Positions 35,801 to 49,079 of a stretch of 64,000 nt of DNA are shown piece by piece. Made by a program: the position numbers and the translations under genes. Below the pieces are notes generated by a model. The model worked only from the letters and a program-made list of their open reading frames with translations, searched no databases and was not told the DNA's origin. How positions within the stretch are numbered: position 1 is the first letter of the stretch; the number at the start of each line of letters is the position of its first letter. The stretch lies in contig BQMF02000176.1 of the NCBI GenBank assembly GCA_027922465.2, forward strand, positions 670,956-734,955. Direction: 5' to 3'. The DNA is from Turritopsis dohrnii. Its lineage: Eukaryota > Cnidaria > Hydrozoa > Anthoathecata > Oceaniidae.

Positions 35801-38800
35801 TCTCCAATAAGCAAGAATACGGTATGTAAACTAGCTTGAACGCTATAGGCGCAGAAGAGATAGACGACATTTAAATTCTATTAGATTGTGGCAGTTACAA
35901 TTCGTCTAAAAGGTCAATGAAAAACTCGAAAATAAATTGTTAACCATCTCTCAACCATTTAAGTAAAGCTTAGTTCAAAGTTCGAAGTTCATCAAGCTGA
36001 CATATTCTTTATAACTAGTGCCCATCTCCAATAAGCGCCACCCTCTAATAAGTGACGCCCTCTATTCAAAAATATTTTTATAAGTGCCCTTTACATTAAC
36101 TCAGAAGTTAGTAAGCGCCCGGGCGGGATTTAGAATTTTGAACAAAAAGCGAAAATTCTTTAATAGAAACCGAAGACTTTAATTTTGTGATGTCTAAATG
36201 TAAGTTGTAAGTACAAAATCTTATTTCGTTGCCATGCAAAATACAGTTGTTTTCATTCTTTTATGATAAAAAGCAATGCCTCGTTCACAGCTAGCAGGAC
36301 CATTTCAAAATTTTTTTATAAGCGCCCCTCTCCAATTAGCGCTCTTGTCTAATAAGCGCCCCCTAATTTCCCCGAAACATTTACATACGCGCACGGGCGC
36401 TTATTAGAGAGAATACGGTATATGTATTTTAGTTCATGCTCCCTCAATCACCTGTGAAATATATTTCCATTTCAATTTCGATATTTTCAACTGCTAATTA
36501 TAGGAGCATGAAACTATTAATCTTGAAAATAACAAGCTTCATTACTTTGGCGTAATCCAAATAATCCGTAGACCACCGTATGTATGGAGTACCCTGCGGA
36601 ATAAGAAGTATCCAAAAGAAGATATCTTTTAGTTCATGCACTAAACCTTACTTGCGTTATACAAAATGATTAGGAAATCTTGATAAATGCTCAAAGGCCG
36701 GTGAAATAGAGATTCCAAAATGAACTGTTATTTAAATTCAACAGTTTAATATGAGGAAATCTTCACGAGAGTCAATCTTAACCTTTTCATCTTGTCAATG
36801 TTTTAAAATAACCATGCCGATATATTCATGGTTATGTATTCAACCTCAAAATTGATATAGGTTTTAAAAAAATGCAAATTGAAAAACTCCCAGTAAGCAT
36901 CCGACGTTTAAATGACGGTCAGGATTTGGTCACATTAACGTCGCGACCAAAACTGACCAAAGCTAACGTTTATTCGACGTCGTGTTATGGTCATAGTTAG
37001 TCATGACCATGTCTGACGATCATATGACGAAGATCTAAAAATCATAATAATGAACGAAAAGCAACTTTTGTTGCTATATCTACATTTCGTTCTCTTATAA
37101 TTGCACAAAAATATGTTTCCTACTCCAATAACGGTAAATGAATCGATGACGTCATGTTCACGTTCAAACAACGGTCATTAAAACGTCGATATGACGTCGC
37201 TCTTTTCTTAGGAGTTTGATCACAAAAAAACATAAAATGCGTGAAAAGCCAGAGAAGCGATAATGGAATAAAAGCGCTGCCCAAGGCACAAAAGAATTTA
37301 AATCCTTAAAACTAAACCCAAACTAAATAAGTGTTTTTTAAAAACGTTGGGGAGACGTCGTAACAACCGTTTCTTCGACGTCCATACAACGTCATTTACA
37401 TTCATTATAATCAAACAAAATAATACGCAAAGCTGCAAAGGAAATAAACAATCCAATTTTCAGCTATTTTCCCGCTGTTCTTTTTTTATTTCTTTGTTAG
37501 CCCTGTAAGCATAAAGACGTCGTTTCAACGTTATTTCGACGTTGTATTCCATCGTTGCATGACGGTTGTTTAATGGTCGAAATGGAAACAGCAAAACAAC
37601 GTCGGATTTTGACGTCAAAACAACGATTAAGTAAACTTAAAAATGACGTTGCACGGTCAAAAGGGAGCTTAAGAAACTACGACGGCAACGTGGACGACGA
37701 CGTGAGGCAAACAAAAGATTCACTTTACTCCATAGATTTGCTTTAAAATGGAAGTCATTTCACACTATACTATTGGGAAATGTTTTTAATTTTACTAATA
37801 TCATTATTAGATTTGCACGTTCTACACACAACGTGAAAAGTAATATTTTGAAGTCGTACTGAAAACGAAGACGTGAGAATAGCAGTACTTCCGATAAATT
37901 TTCCTCGGTTCCTTCATGATTCTTTCTCTCAAAGTTCAAAAAACAAACTTCAAAGGCATTATAAATAAACTTCTTAACTCAAGTGTATAGTTTCTGCTCT
38001 TTTGTGATTCATAGAAGATGAATATCTTGTACGTCGTCGTCCACGTTGCCGTCGTACTTTCGTAAGTTCCCTAAAAGACCGAAAACAACGTTGCATTGAC
38101 GTTGTAGTTGGTAATTAGTTTATAATTTGTTTTTCACGTATGAATTGCCCTGCTTATTTTTCTTTTGTTTCTTGCGTCTTTTGCTCTGTCCCTCGGGACT
38201 CACAGGGCTTGTCTTTTTATTCGTATCTTTCGTGTCTTAGCATTCACGTATGAGAACAGTCTGAAGAGACATAGTGATATTTTTGCCTAAAAAGACATGT
38301 TTATATCTGAAGAGATACTTTGAATGATACAAATGATACTTTGACATTCTAATACACTTGTTATAAAGTTAACACTACTGCTACTATAGACTTTTGGTTA
38401 TACGTATTTAGCTAATACAGAAATATATTGGCCTACATTTATTGACTTTAGGACACCCGTGGTGGAGTAAAGTATTTAAAATACCCGTGGTTTCTCCTCC
38501 TCCTCCTCCTACTACTACTCCTCCAAGTTATGAACGTTTTCGTGCAGAGTTTACATGACATCGTTGCGGAATTCGCAAATTTGGGCAAATTAGGACTTCC
38601 AGCTGACCAATTTTCATGAAAATTTGCACACAGCACAATTGAAAGGTGCTGATTTCAAATTTGACAATGATATTGCCAGGTTTGACTAAAATTGGGCAAT
38701 TTAGGCCAAATTTGGACCAAATTTCGAAAGTTCTTCAATTTTCAGGAAATTTTGCACGGATCACAATTGAAAGGTGCTGATTTCAAACTTGACAATGATT

Positions 38801-41800
38801 TTGTCAGGTTTGACTAAAATTGGGCAATTTAGACCAAATTTGGACCAAATTTCGTAAATTCTTCGATTTTCATGAAATTTTGCACGGATCACAATTGAAA
38901 GGTGCTGATTTCGAATTTGACAATGATATTGCCAGGTTTGACAAAAATTGGGCAATTTAGGCCAAATTTGGACCAAATTTCGAAAGTTCTTCAATTTTCA
39001 TGAAATTTTGCACGGATCACAATTGAAAGGTGCCGATTTCAAATTTGACAATGATTTTGTCAGGTTTGACTAAAATTGGCCAATTTAGGCCAAATTTGGA
39101 CCAAATTTCGTAAATTCTTCAATTTTCATGTAATTTTGCACGGATCACAATTGAAAAGTGCCGATTTCGAATTTGACAATGATATTGCCAGGTTTGACTA
39201 AGATTGGCCAATTTAGGCCAAGTTTGGACCAAAGTTCGTAAATTCTTCAATTTTCACAAAAATTTGCACGGTTCACATTTAAAAGGTCCTGATTTCAAAT
39301 TTGACAATGATATTGCCAGGTTTGACAAAAATTGGGCAATTTAGGCCAAATTTGGACCAAATTTCGAAAGTTCTTCAATTTTCAGGAAATTTTGCAAAAA
39401 TCACATTTGAAACGTGTTGATTTCAAATTTGACAATTATTTTGCCAGGTTTTACTAAAATTGGGCAATTTAGGTCAAATTTGGACCAAATTTAGAAAGTT
39501 CTTCAAATTTCAAAAATCTTTGCGCCGATCACATTTGAAAGGTGCTGATTACGAATTTGTCAGTCATTTTGTCAGATTTGACTAGAAATGGGTAATTCGG
39601 GCCAAATTTGAATCAAGCTTAGAAATTTCCGCAATATTCATAAAAATTTCTACAACTCACAATTAGAAGTTGCCGATTTTGAATTTGCCAGTCATTTTAT
39701 TAGATTTGAACATAATTTGGCAATTCGGCAACGTTGTATTTTGAGACTAAATAATGCATCGTTGTGTTACGTCCTGAAGTCTTCAAGCCAAGCGGCTTCT
39801 TGTTTAATATTAAAACCAATGCATTTTTTCTGGACTTAAAACGAAAGCAAGATTTAAATTCAAAATAGCATTCAAAATTACCTTCCAAACAGGAAATTAT
39901 ATAATACCATGGTCCTTTTACGACATAAAAACGTCGAAACAACGTCTCATCGACCGTCGAAAATATTTGTGTACATATATGTACATACTAGCCGCCAAGG
40001 CGGCGTCGCTCGCCGCCCGTGTTCAGCCTGCGTTGTGTTGCCACCTGCTCCAAATTATTGCACTTAAAACCAGCTATAAGTGAGGGACGTATAATGGGAG
40101 AACTGAGGTTCAATTCTAATGATTTTCACTTTCTTTGCTGCTGGCTTTATCGCTTAATAAAGCTCGTTTACACATGAAGACAAATACGTTCCTGTTGTTT
40201 CAAATCTTGCATGTTCTTAACTCAGCCGTTCATTGTTGCAGTTGCATTTAAAATGTCAGCAAACTTTCTTGCCTTACACAATGCATTCCGAACTTGAACT
40301 TGGTCTTTATTTACGATTTTAAACCAATCAAATATCAGTTTAAGCAATGGTTCCAAAAAAACTGTTTTTCATGATATGCTATTTATTTACTTTTTAAAAC
40401 CAATCGATTATCAGTTTAACAATACACTCAAAACACCGAGAAAAAAAAACTTCAACTTATTATTAGCTTTTGTTTTACGCGCTCTTACATGGGTGCTGTC
40501 AGAAGTAGGTGAAAAAATGGTTTCCCTTAAAAGGACTACAAGGGAGGAGAAAACCATGCACGTGCAAAAAGAATGTAGTGAATAAAAACATGTTCGATCA
40601 GAAGCGCATAACGATTAAAAGAAATTAAATTATTAAAACAAAAGCAAAAAAAATATTTGTTTCTTGACACACTTTTTTCACCGGCCATTAATATAGCTAT
40701 AGATTATAATAAATAAAACGTTATCCCTATTGGTTCACCAGCCATAAAAAGTCATGTTCAATTGGGGTTGAAATGTATTTGTTTTGCACTGAGAGGTCGC
40801 ACACAAAAAAAGAAATAATTTCGCTTACAACTGAATCTACCATTTGCGTGACAGACAGAGAATCGGCTATTAATATATAGACTAGCTGCCAAGGCTGCGT
40901 CGCTCGCCGCCCATGTTCAGCCTGCGTTGAATCACCACCTGCTCCTAATTATTGCAGTTAAAACCAGCGATAAGACTTCCTTTGCTGCTGGCTTTATAGC
41001 TAAATAAAGCTCGTTTGCACGTGAAGAGATATACGTTCCTGGTGTTTCAAATCTTGCATGTTCTTAACTCAGCCGTTCATTGTCGCGGTCGCATTTAAAA
41101 GGTAAGCAGACTTTCTTGCTTTACATAATGCATTCCGAACGTGAACTTCACGTGGTTTTCCTTTACGATTATAAACCAATCAAATATCAGTTTAACAATA
41201 CACTCAAAACGCAGAGAGAAAAAACTTTTCAACTTATTATTAGCTTTTGTTTTACGCGCTCTAACATAGGTGCTGTCAGAAGTAGGTGACAAAATGGTTT
41301 CTCTTAAAAAGATCACACTGGAGGAGAAAAAAATGCACGTGCTAAATGAATGAAGAGAATAAAAACGTTCGATCAGATTAAAATAGATTAAAAGAAATCG
41401 ATTAAAAGAAATTAAGACACCTATTAAGACAAAAGCAAAAAAATATTTTGTTTCATGATACTCTTTTTTTACCTATCGGTTTTTAAACATTTTGATTGCT
41501 CGAAAAAAAATTCACCCGTCTCAGACAGTCAGGCAAGCGTTAAGATACATTGGCAAACCGCACATGCTGCCACGTTCTGCCACTGCTGCTTTTTGTCCAA
41601 AATGTTTAATCAGTTAGTTTCTTTGTATTTAGTTGATGTATTGTTTTCAAAGCCAAGTCAATGTGGAACATAAAACTAACAATAGTAATAAAAGCAAAAC
41701 GTTATTCCTATTAGTTCATCAGCCAAAAAAGTCACGTTCGATTGGGGGTTGCAATGTATTTGCTTCGAACTCACGTCGCACACAAAAAAAGAAATAATTT

Positions 41801-44800
41801 CGCTCACAACTCAATCTACCATTTTGCGTGACTTACAAACAAACAAACAAACGAACAAACAAACAAACAGACGGAGAATCGGCTACTAATATATAGACTA
41901 GCCGCCAAGGCGGCGTCATTCGCCGCCCATGTTCAGCATGCGTTGACTTCACGAAAAATAAATTTATATTTTAAAACTGCGTATTTAAAGATGGCGTTAC
42001 ATTTTCTAGGGCAAAGGTTGGCTATTTTGTCAATTGATTAATGTCCTTTGTATGTTCTCATGTGACTTATTTGTATGACATTAGTTTTTGTAATTATATT
42101 CAAACCACAGAAAATGAATGCACTTTTAAGGCTTTATCAGCATCTTATGATTGATAAATTGCTTCCACGTTCGCCATTTTGAAAATAAAATAAAAACAAA
42201 CAATCTCCACTATTTACAAGATTATCTAACAGCGGTTTCAGGGCAAATCAATAACTTCGTATCAACTTGTACATAGAATTAGCCGTATTTGCTTGACTTT
42301 TGGAGATAGAACATAATAATTTTAAGGCGTTATCACGAATAAGGAGATAAAACAATATCAGACTGTCGTTTGAAGGAGATTTTGCACTTGATTGTGGAAA
42401 AAGCTCACGGAGAAAGAACCAAATGATCCTGAAAAGCTTGAAAACAATCGGAGCTCATTTTTTCCAAAAATGGAGATAGAACAAAATAATTCTCACCTAA
42501 CGATATGTCTATGACGCACCGCTACAGAGATTTCGTCGATCAAAGATTTTGATAACGTCACACACCCGTCGCAAAAAAAACTTGGTCTAAATTTTTTTGT
42601 CACCTCATAACCTGTATCGCGGACCCCAAAAAACGTCAGTTATCCCTATTGGTTATAGAGATAATTTTCCCTAAACGTCGCATTCGATTAGGGTCTCAAT
42701 ACAATGGTTTCACACTGACATCGCACACAAAAAGAGAAATAATTTATGTGTGATCTTACATTGCTGACTCTCTTTCGCAGTTCACATCTACCATTTTGCG
42801 TGACTTACAAACAAACAAACCAATAGACAGAGAATCGGCTATTAATATATAGACTAGCCGCCAAGGCGTCCTCGCCCACCGCCCATGTTCAGCCTGCGTT
42901 GTGTCACCATCTGCTCCAAATCATTGCACTTAAAACCGGCAATAAGACTTCCTTTGCTGCTGGCTTTATCGCTTAATAAAGCTTGTTTGCACGTGAAGAG
43001 AAATATGTTCCTGGTGTTTCAAATCTCGCATGTTCTTAACTCAGCCGTTCATTTTTGCGGTCGCATTTCAAATGTAAGCAGACTTTCTTGCTTTACACAA
43101 TGCATTCCGAACGTGAACTTCACGTGGTTTTTATTTACGATTATAAACCAATCAAATATCAGTTTAACAATACATTCAAAACTTATTATAAGCTTTTGTT
43201 TTACGCGCTCTAACATGATGCTTTCAAATGTAGGTGAAAAAATGGTTTCTCTTAAAAAGATCACACGGGAGGAGAAAATAATGCTCGTGCTAAATGAATG
43301 AAGTGAATAAAAAACGTTCGATCAGATTAAAATAGATTAAAAGAAATCGATTTAAAGAAATTAAGACAATTATTAAGACAAACGCAAAAAAATATTTTGT
43401 TTCATGATACTCTTTTTTTACCTATCGGTTTTTAAACATTTTGATTGCTCGAAAAAAAATTCACCCGTCTCAGACAGTCAGGCAAGCGTTAGGATACACT
43501 GGCAAACCGCACATGCTGCCACGTTCTGCCACTGCTGCTTTTTATCCAAAATGTTTAATCAGTTAGTTTCTTTGTATTTAGTTGATGTATTGTTTTCTAA
43601 GCCAAGTCAACGTGGAATATAAAACTAACAATATTGATAAAACAAAACGTTATTCCTACTAGTTCATCGGCCAAAAATGTCACGTTCGATTGGGGTTGCA
43701 ATGTATTTGCTTCGAACTCACGTCGTACACAAAAAAAGAAATAATTTCGCTCACAACTCAATCTACCATTTTGCGTGACTTACAAACAAACAAACAAACG
43801 GAGAAGCGGCTATTAATATATAGACTAGCCGCCAAGGCGGCGTCGCTCGCCGCCCATTTCCACCTGCTCTGTATCACTGTATCAATAAACGTCAAATTTC
43901 CTTATAAACGGCTCGTACAACTTGTGTTCAAACAGAAGCAGATTCGAAGTCACAACCTCTGGTAAACCAATCTTTTATCAGTGTAACAATACACTCAAAA
44001 CGCAGAGAAAGAAAACTTCAACTTTGTATTAGCTCTTGTTTTAAAAAAGTTACGCGCTCTAACATGGGTGCTATCAAACGTAAGGGGGACATGGTTTCTC
44101 TTCCTAAAAGGATCACACGGGAGAAAAGAAAAAAAGGCACGTGCTAAATGGATAAAATGAATAAAAAAAACGTTCCATCTGAAGCGCATAACAATTAAAA
44201 AAAGAAATTAAATATTAAAAGAAAAGCAAAAAAATATTTTGTTTCATGATACTCTTTTTTTACCTATCGGTTTTTAAACATTTTGATTGCTCAAAAGAAA
44301 AAGTTTACCGTCTCAGACAGTCAGGCAAGGATACATTAGAATGCACTGGCAAACATGCTGCCACGTTCTGCCACTGCTGCTTCTTGTCCAAACTGTTTAA
44401 TCAGTTAGTTTCTTTGTATTTAGTTGATGTATTGTTTTCAAAGCCAACGTAGTCAACGTAGTCCTTGGAATATAAAACTAACAATAATAATAAAAACAAA
44501 ACGTTATTCCTATTAGTTCATGAGCCAAAAAAATTCACGTTCGATTGGGGTTGCAATGTATTTGCTTCGAACTCACGTCGCACACAAAAAAAGAAATAAT
44601 TTCGCTCACAACCCAATCTACCATTTTGCGTGATTTACATACAAGCAAACAAACAAACAAACAAACAAAAAAACAAACAAACAAACAGACAGACAGACAG
44701 ACAGCGAATCGGCTATTAATATATGGATATGTGACGGTGAAAAGTGACCGTTATCCGACATGTATGTTGCATTTCTGACCACTAGACGACTGCCAAATGA

Positions 44801-45711
44801 CGGTCAGAAGTGACTGTCATATGACGTTATCTTGACGCCATAATGTTTACTGATATCATGGTCCTTTTACGTCATATAAACGTCGAAGCAACGTCTCATG
44901 GACCGTCAAAAATGACCGTCAGATGACGGTCACTTTTCGACGTCACAATAATGTTGCATTTCTGTGCACCAGACGACCGTCAAACGACGGTCAGAGGTGA
45001 CCGTCATATGACGTTATCCTGACGTCATAATGTTCACTGGGCTGTTTAATCAATTTCTGATGTTTCATAATTTCTCTGCAACGATCAAAAAGATCGATTT
45101 TAATTAAATTTCATTTTTAGAGGAAATAAACTTGAAAATTGTTATCTCTTCAACACTTGCAAAGGGTAATCAGAAATCATTATCTCCAACTCAGCGTTAA
45201 TATGAAAACGCTAGATTCCAGAATTTCAGCCAATCCACAGTTACTTTATAAGATCACGTGCTCAAAAACTGTGCAAAACAGACTTTAGTGATGTAGTCCA
45301 AGTTACAGATTTCGACAAAAAGTTTCCCAAAAGACTTATGGACCAGGGAAAGCTGTCATCTATTAAAGAAAATATAATAAATTTTACAAAGAGGCCTATT
45401 ACTCCTCTATATAAAACATAGGTGAGTTTGTGATCTGTCTATAGGTTTGCCGTACATGATACTTTAAGATTTTCTTGTCAAAACGTTGTGTTTTCAGCCT
45501 GGTGTAAGGAAAGAAATCTATTGTGACTTTAGTCTAAACAACAATGCGATTGTTTCTTGTTATACATATATATACTCTGTGATGGAAAGTAGTATCCATA
45601 GCTGCTGATAAAGATGAAGAACTTAAATAACTTACTTTCCATTTCATCTATCCACTCTGTCGATGAAAGTGAGATCACGACAAGAACTGTTAAAATTTGA
45701 TAAAGAAACAT
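32847..45711 (-). CDS. Secreted astacin metalloprotease with ShK domain, right-arm copy (8 exons)
   Basis: Exons, in gene order: 45711-45636, 35609-35469, 35163-35040, 34380-34268, 34109-34038, 33611-33387, 33256-33182, 32950-32847. All eight have the same lengths as in the left copy, giving 309 residues with signal peptide, FEGD switch, HELGHAIGLFHE, SIMHYG and the six ShK cysteines intact. Differences include Ser to Asn and Ser to Thr in the linker, Pro-His to His-Asn in the ShK module and a TAA in place of a TGA stop. The exon 3 donor reads GTTAGT where the left copy has GTAAGT. Intron 1 is about 10 kb because of the insertion at 36889-45041, against 1.7 kb in the left copy. Long intron and weaker donor could lower its output; this is inference. 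Confidence 0.9.
35779..36128. mobile_element. MITE in astacin intron 1, right arm
   Basis: Counterpart of 5424-5814 with CGTATTCTCT at one end and GCGCCCGGGCGG at the other, and internal AATAAGCGCC motifs. Confidence 0.55.
36226..36452. mobile_element. Right-arm-only MITE-like insert in astacin intron 1
   Basis: Sequence between the paired flanks AAGTACAAAATCTTATT and TGTGAAATATATTTCC is absent from the left arm. It contains AAGCGCCCCTCTCC and GCGCTTATTAGAGAGAATAC, so it belongs to the same MITE group as 35779-36128. Confidence 0.55.
38530..39730. repeat. 127 bp satellite, about 9 copies
   Basis: CACAATTGAAAGGTGCTGATT recurs about every 127 bases (about 38634, 38762, 38889, 39018 and on), together with TTGGACCAAATTTCG and GACAATGATATTGCCAGG. 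Copies decay towards both ends. The small reading frames across it are repeat products. Confidence 0.95.
39985..44719 (+). repeat. Five tandem ~0.9-1.0 kb GC-headed repeat units
   Basis: Units begin near 39985, 40878, 41899, 42857 and 43827. Each starts TAGCCGCCAAGGCGGCGTCG and ends in an (ACAA)n/CAGACGG tract followed by CGGCTATTAATATATAGAC. The third unit has a different interior. Frames in them (for example 41455-41673, 43404-43622, 44246-44452) repeat from unit to unit and give no recognisable domain. The terminal short repeats suggest a retroelement tail, but I cannot assign a family. Confidence 0.9.
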
Positions 45712-47271
45712 GGTGTGTGGAACTTCGCTTGAAAGTATATACCTGTTTGTTACAAACGAGTTGTTTGATAATATTCTTTTGAATCATATGCCTTCAGCTG
45801 CTCAAACAGATAACGTATGTTTAAACATTGTGTAAGTGTCAGGGTTTTACATACCCTGATCGTAAGTATATTAACAACAACAATATTATTTTGGAAGAAT
45901 TACATTGAAAGGTAACCACACCTTTTGTGTTGCTTATCAATATTCTAACATTCAGAGGCTATTATAAAAAGGATATGTTGGAGAGGAAGTGTTAAAACAA
46001 GAGAGCGTCATTTATGCCCACAAGGGTAACTATGGTAAAAAAATTCTTTCTTATACTTTGTGTCAATATTTTGACAATATTCTGTTTCAAGTCTCAAAAT
46101 ACTTTCGAAGTCTAATAAAATTATCAATGTATGATTTTAAAAGTTTCTACAAATATATTTTAAAATCCTTTTGCAATCGACTCTTATTTTGCTATGTCAC
46201 ACCATAATCGGTGACAAAATATGTTGCCTAAGCTAAGTAAAAAAAAAAAAATACATATCAAGACCCCTTCCCAACACATTCAATGTTTTTTTATCAGTTG
46301 TTTATTTTCAAACAACAATGGTTTTTATGGGAGTGAGAGGGTTGGCACTTTACAAAATTTGTGAGGGCAGAACTTGCATCAACAACAGCTTTGGCCACAA
46401 TTTCTGTCACTCATTATAGTTATTTTCTTTGAATTAGATCTGATAGCTTTAAATTAATTTCCACGAGCGTATGATTAAGTAACCCAGTGGGTACACGACG
46501 TCTTTGAGACGTCTCATTTTAATCGTAAAATGACTGTTTGATCGTGAGATCAATTTGCGACGTCGTAGGGACGTCTGAAAGTGTCACGTCTCAATTGCGA
46601 TCAATTTAAGATCAAATAAAAACCTAGTAAAAAGTTTCAAATTTCATTCTGCTATTATTTAACAGTACGCGCTCTGTTGAACTAAAGAAACTTGCATTTC
46701 CCAGTCGGCAAACATGGTTTCAATTTGCAATTCTTATATCATTGGAAAGCTGGCAAAATTTCCTATCCAACGGTATAAAAACTACTACCACAATCCAGTT
46801 ATGTCAGTTTCAAATTCAATTTGAGTTTTGCGTAGCCAGTTTTTGACACTCATACTGTACAGTGTGTTTCATAATGTTGGAAACGGAAATTTTAAAGTGG
46901 TATGTGAAAAAATAAGGAAAATATCTTGAAAAAATGTAATCAAATTTTTAATGGTCGAAATGGTTGAACAAAGATTATTTTTCCCATAAATGCTACATTG
47001 TGTCCTTTAAAAAACCTTGTTCTTTTGAAATAAATAAGTGTTACATTGAATGTATTACTCACATTTCAACGAAAACTTATTGTTCATATAATTTCATCAA
47101 AACAACTTATACGCACGGTGTTTTAGTATTCATAAATTATCTACGATTTGTGTATCCAACCTCCTAAAAATTCTAAAAGTTCAGACATAAGATTTAGCTT
47201 TATTTATGATAGTGATTATTAAAATTTGAAAGGTCACCGAAGCATTCAGCCGTGTCAAATTAGCTTATATA
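45712..47271. other. Upstream region of right-arm astacin and transposon end
   Basis: Mirror of 2690-4235. Near 46482 a repeat-rich element begins CCCAGTGGGTAC with GACGTC motifs. No gene recognised; the frames at 45989-46207 and 46964-47167 have mirrored but altered versions in the left arm and are not supported. Confidence 0.4.
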
Positions 47272-49028
47272 CAGTGTGTCCACCAGAAAGTGGGCACCTT
47301 GTTTAAAACACAAATAACATTTCGAATTTTTAACAATACAATGCGGCTCTTATACCGCTGGAAAGAAGATTTTTTGAGCTTTACAAAAATGTAAGTTGTT
47401 ACAGTATTCTCTCCAATTAACGGACACTCTAATAAGCGGACACCTCCAATTAGCGGACAAAGTTCTTTGCACCGGCGGAATTCTGGTCAAACTCTCATAA
47501 AAAACTTTCTAATAAACGGATAAGTAATAAGCGGACACTCTAATTAGCGGACTTTTTTTTTTCTGCACGAAATGACACTTTTAGCCTTTCCTTCTCTCCA
47601 ATTAGCGGACATTCCAAAAAATTAAAATTTTATTCTTCAGTTCGTTTTTTCCAGTTTCTAACTTCCCTCTCATCCAGTTTATAATTTTAACAGGACCATA
47701 AAACGGTACACAGAAAAGGTCCTGGATACCCTAAACCGACAAATGATTAAAGAGGGAAGAAATGTCATCTTATTTTTGGATAACGCCACCAGTTCACCTG
47801 CTATTAATTCCGATATTATAGACTAGAGAGTAAGTTCAGTCCAAAGTTGTGTGAACGAGTCTCCAGAAGGAAAATCTCCATTAGGATTTCACAGATGTTG
47901 AAGTCGTTACTGATAGTGACGATGATGTAGATGCTGAGGTTGAGGCTGATGAAATAATGCTTGATAGGCTTGTCAACCTTGGTGATTTTACCAGTGATGA
48001 CAGAAAATCACTATTATCAATCAAAAAAAAAAAATTGGAGGTAAGCAAGGTGAACAGAAAGAAACAAAGCTTTTTTCATAAATATTTCAAACTAAGATTG
48101 TTTCTTAACATTTTATTTGAAAGATAGTTAAAATCCACCATCATTCCTGTGTCTGTAACTACCCTAATGCCCTCCCAAATGCGTGACTACCTGCAAATAA
48201 AGTCACTAATATTTCGAAAATATGATGTATTTTGTCAAACTCTCCAATAAGCGGACACCTCTAATTAGCGGACAAAATCGCTTGCACCAACGGTGTCCGC
48301 TAATTAGAGAGGCTATTGTATTTTAAAGAATATTAAGTATTTTTTGTTTTGATACGGTTGTTAATTTTGTAATGATCAATAAAACAGACTTTTAACGAGC
48401 AATTAACCTTTTGTTTCGTTGAAACTACCGCTGTTGGCAGTGTTGTGATAAGTTTGTCACGATTTTGTTTAAAAAGGCACAAACTTTTTTTCATTGTGTA
48501 AACTTACCTTAAATTTTTTATTATGCTTTAATAATTTCATATTCTCAACGCATTGTCAAAATCTTTATAAGCGAGAAAACAAACTTTTTATGAAATTCAT
48601 TCAATCATAAGAATAAAGTTTTATGACAAAAAGTTATGTAGCTGTTAGTCAGGCTTTCAGACAACAGTTTCTAAGTAGAAATCTACCATCAAAAAGCACG
48701 ACTCAAAGTTTTTAAATCTTTGTAAAAGAGTTTTAGAAATGAAACATTTTTCATGTTTCAAGGTTGTAAAAACGTAAGGTTTTCCTTGTATAAACACAGC
48801 TTTATTACAACATTTAGCTTTTATTGATCATTATTGATTTAATGTCATGGTTTCATGGTAAAATCAATTATATTTCCCAAAAAATTGGTCTCTCTATAAA
48901 AAAGGTCATATATTTAGAAAGAGCAAAAAATTTTCTTTCTGTTAATATAAAAGTTGTAAAAAACAAGCACGGAAAACAAAAGATATGCTTATTGAAAGTT
49001 GGGTGCCCACTTTCTGGTGGACAAACTG
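47272..49028. mobile_element. Tc1/mariner-like element, right arm
   Basis: Mirror of 927-2689, ends CAGTGTGTCCACC and (inward) CAGTTTGTCCACC, flanked by TA at 47270-47271 and 49029-49030. Confidence 0.85.
47402..48318. mobile_element. Nested TA-flanked element, right arm
   Basis: Mirror of 1639-2559. On the plus strand at about 47694-48040 it reads KRYTEKVLDTLNRQ, ILFLDNATSSP and an acidic tail with stops between, a pogo/Tigger transposase remnant. Confidence 0.75.
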
Positions 49029-49079
49029 TATGTTGAATTGTAAATTGTTGTGTTATAAATTTTGAAAAAGAATTAAAAA

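Larger units (their letters stand above)
36889..45041. mobile_element. 8.15 kb composite insertion in astacin intron 1 (right arm only)
   Basis: The left arm preserves the empty site GAAAAACTGTTTAAT. In the right arm the insert starts CCCAGTAAGCAT and ends, read inward, CCCAGTGAACAT, and CT is duplicated on both sides (36887-36888, 45042-45043). The outer 300-1,000 bases at each end are dense in TGACGGTCA/GACGTC motifs in both orientations. Inside lie a 127 bp satellite (38530-39730) and a five-unit array of a GC-headed repeat (39985-44719). The repeat array was itself inserted: the phrase CATGGTCCTTTTACG occurs on both sides of it (about 39908 and 44858). No transposase frame was found. Superfamily not recognised. 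Confidence 0.8.

Noticed and set aside
41455..44452. Repeated 68-72 codon frames starting MILFFYLSVFKHFDC
   Set aside because: They recur because the underlying 1 kb repeat recurs; codons do not look constrained and no domain is recognised.
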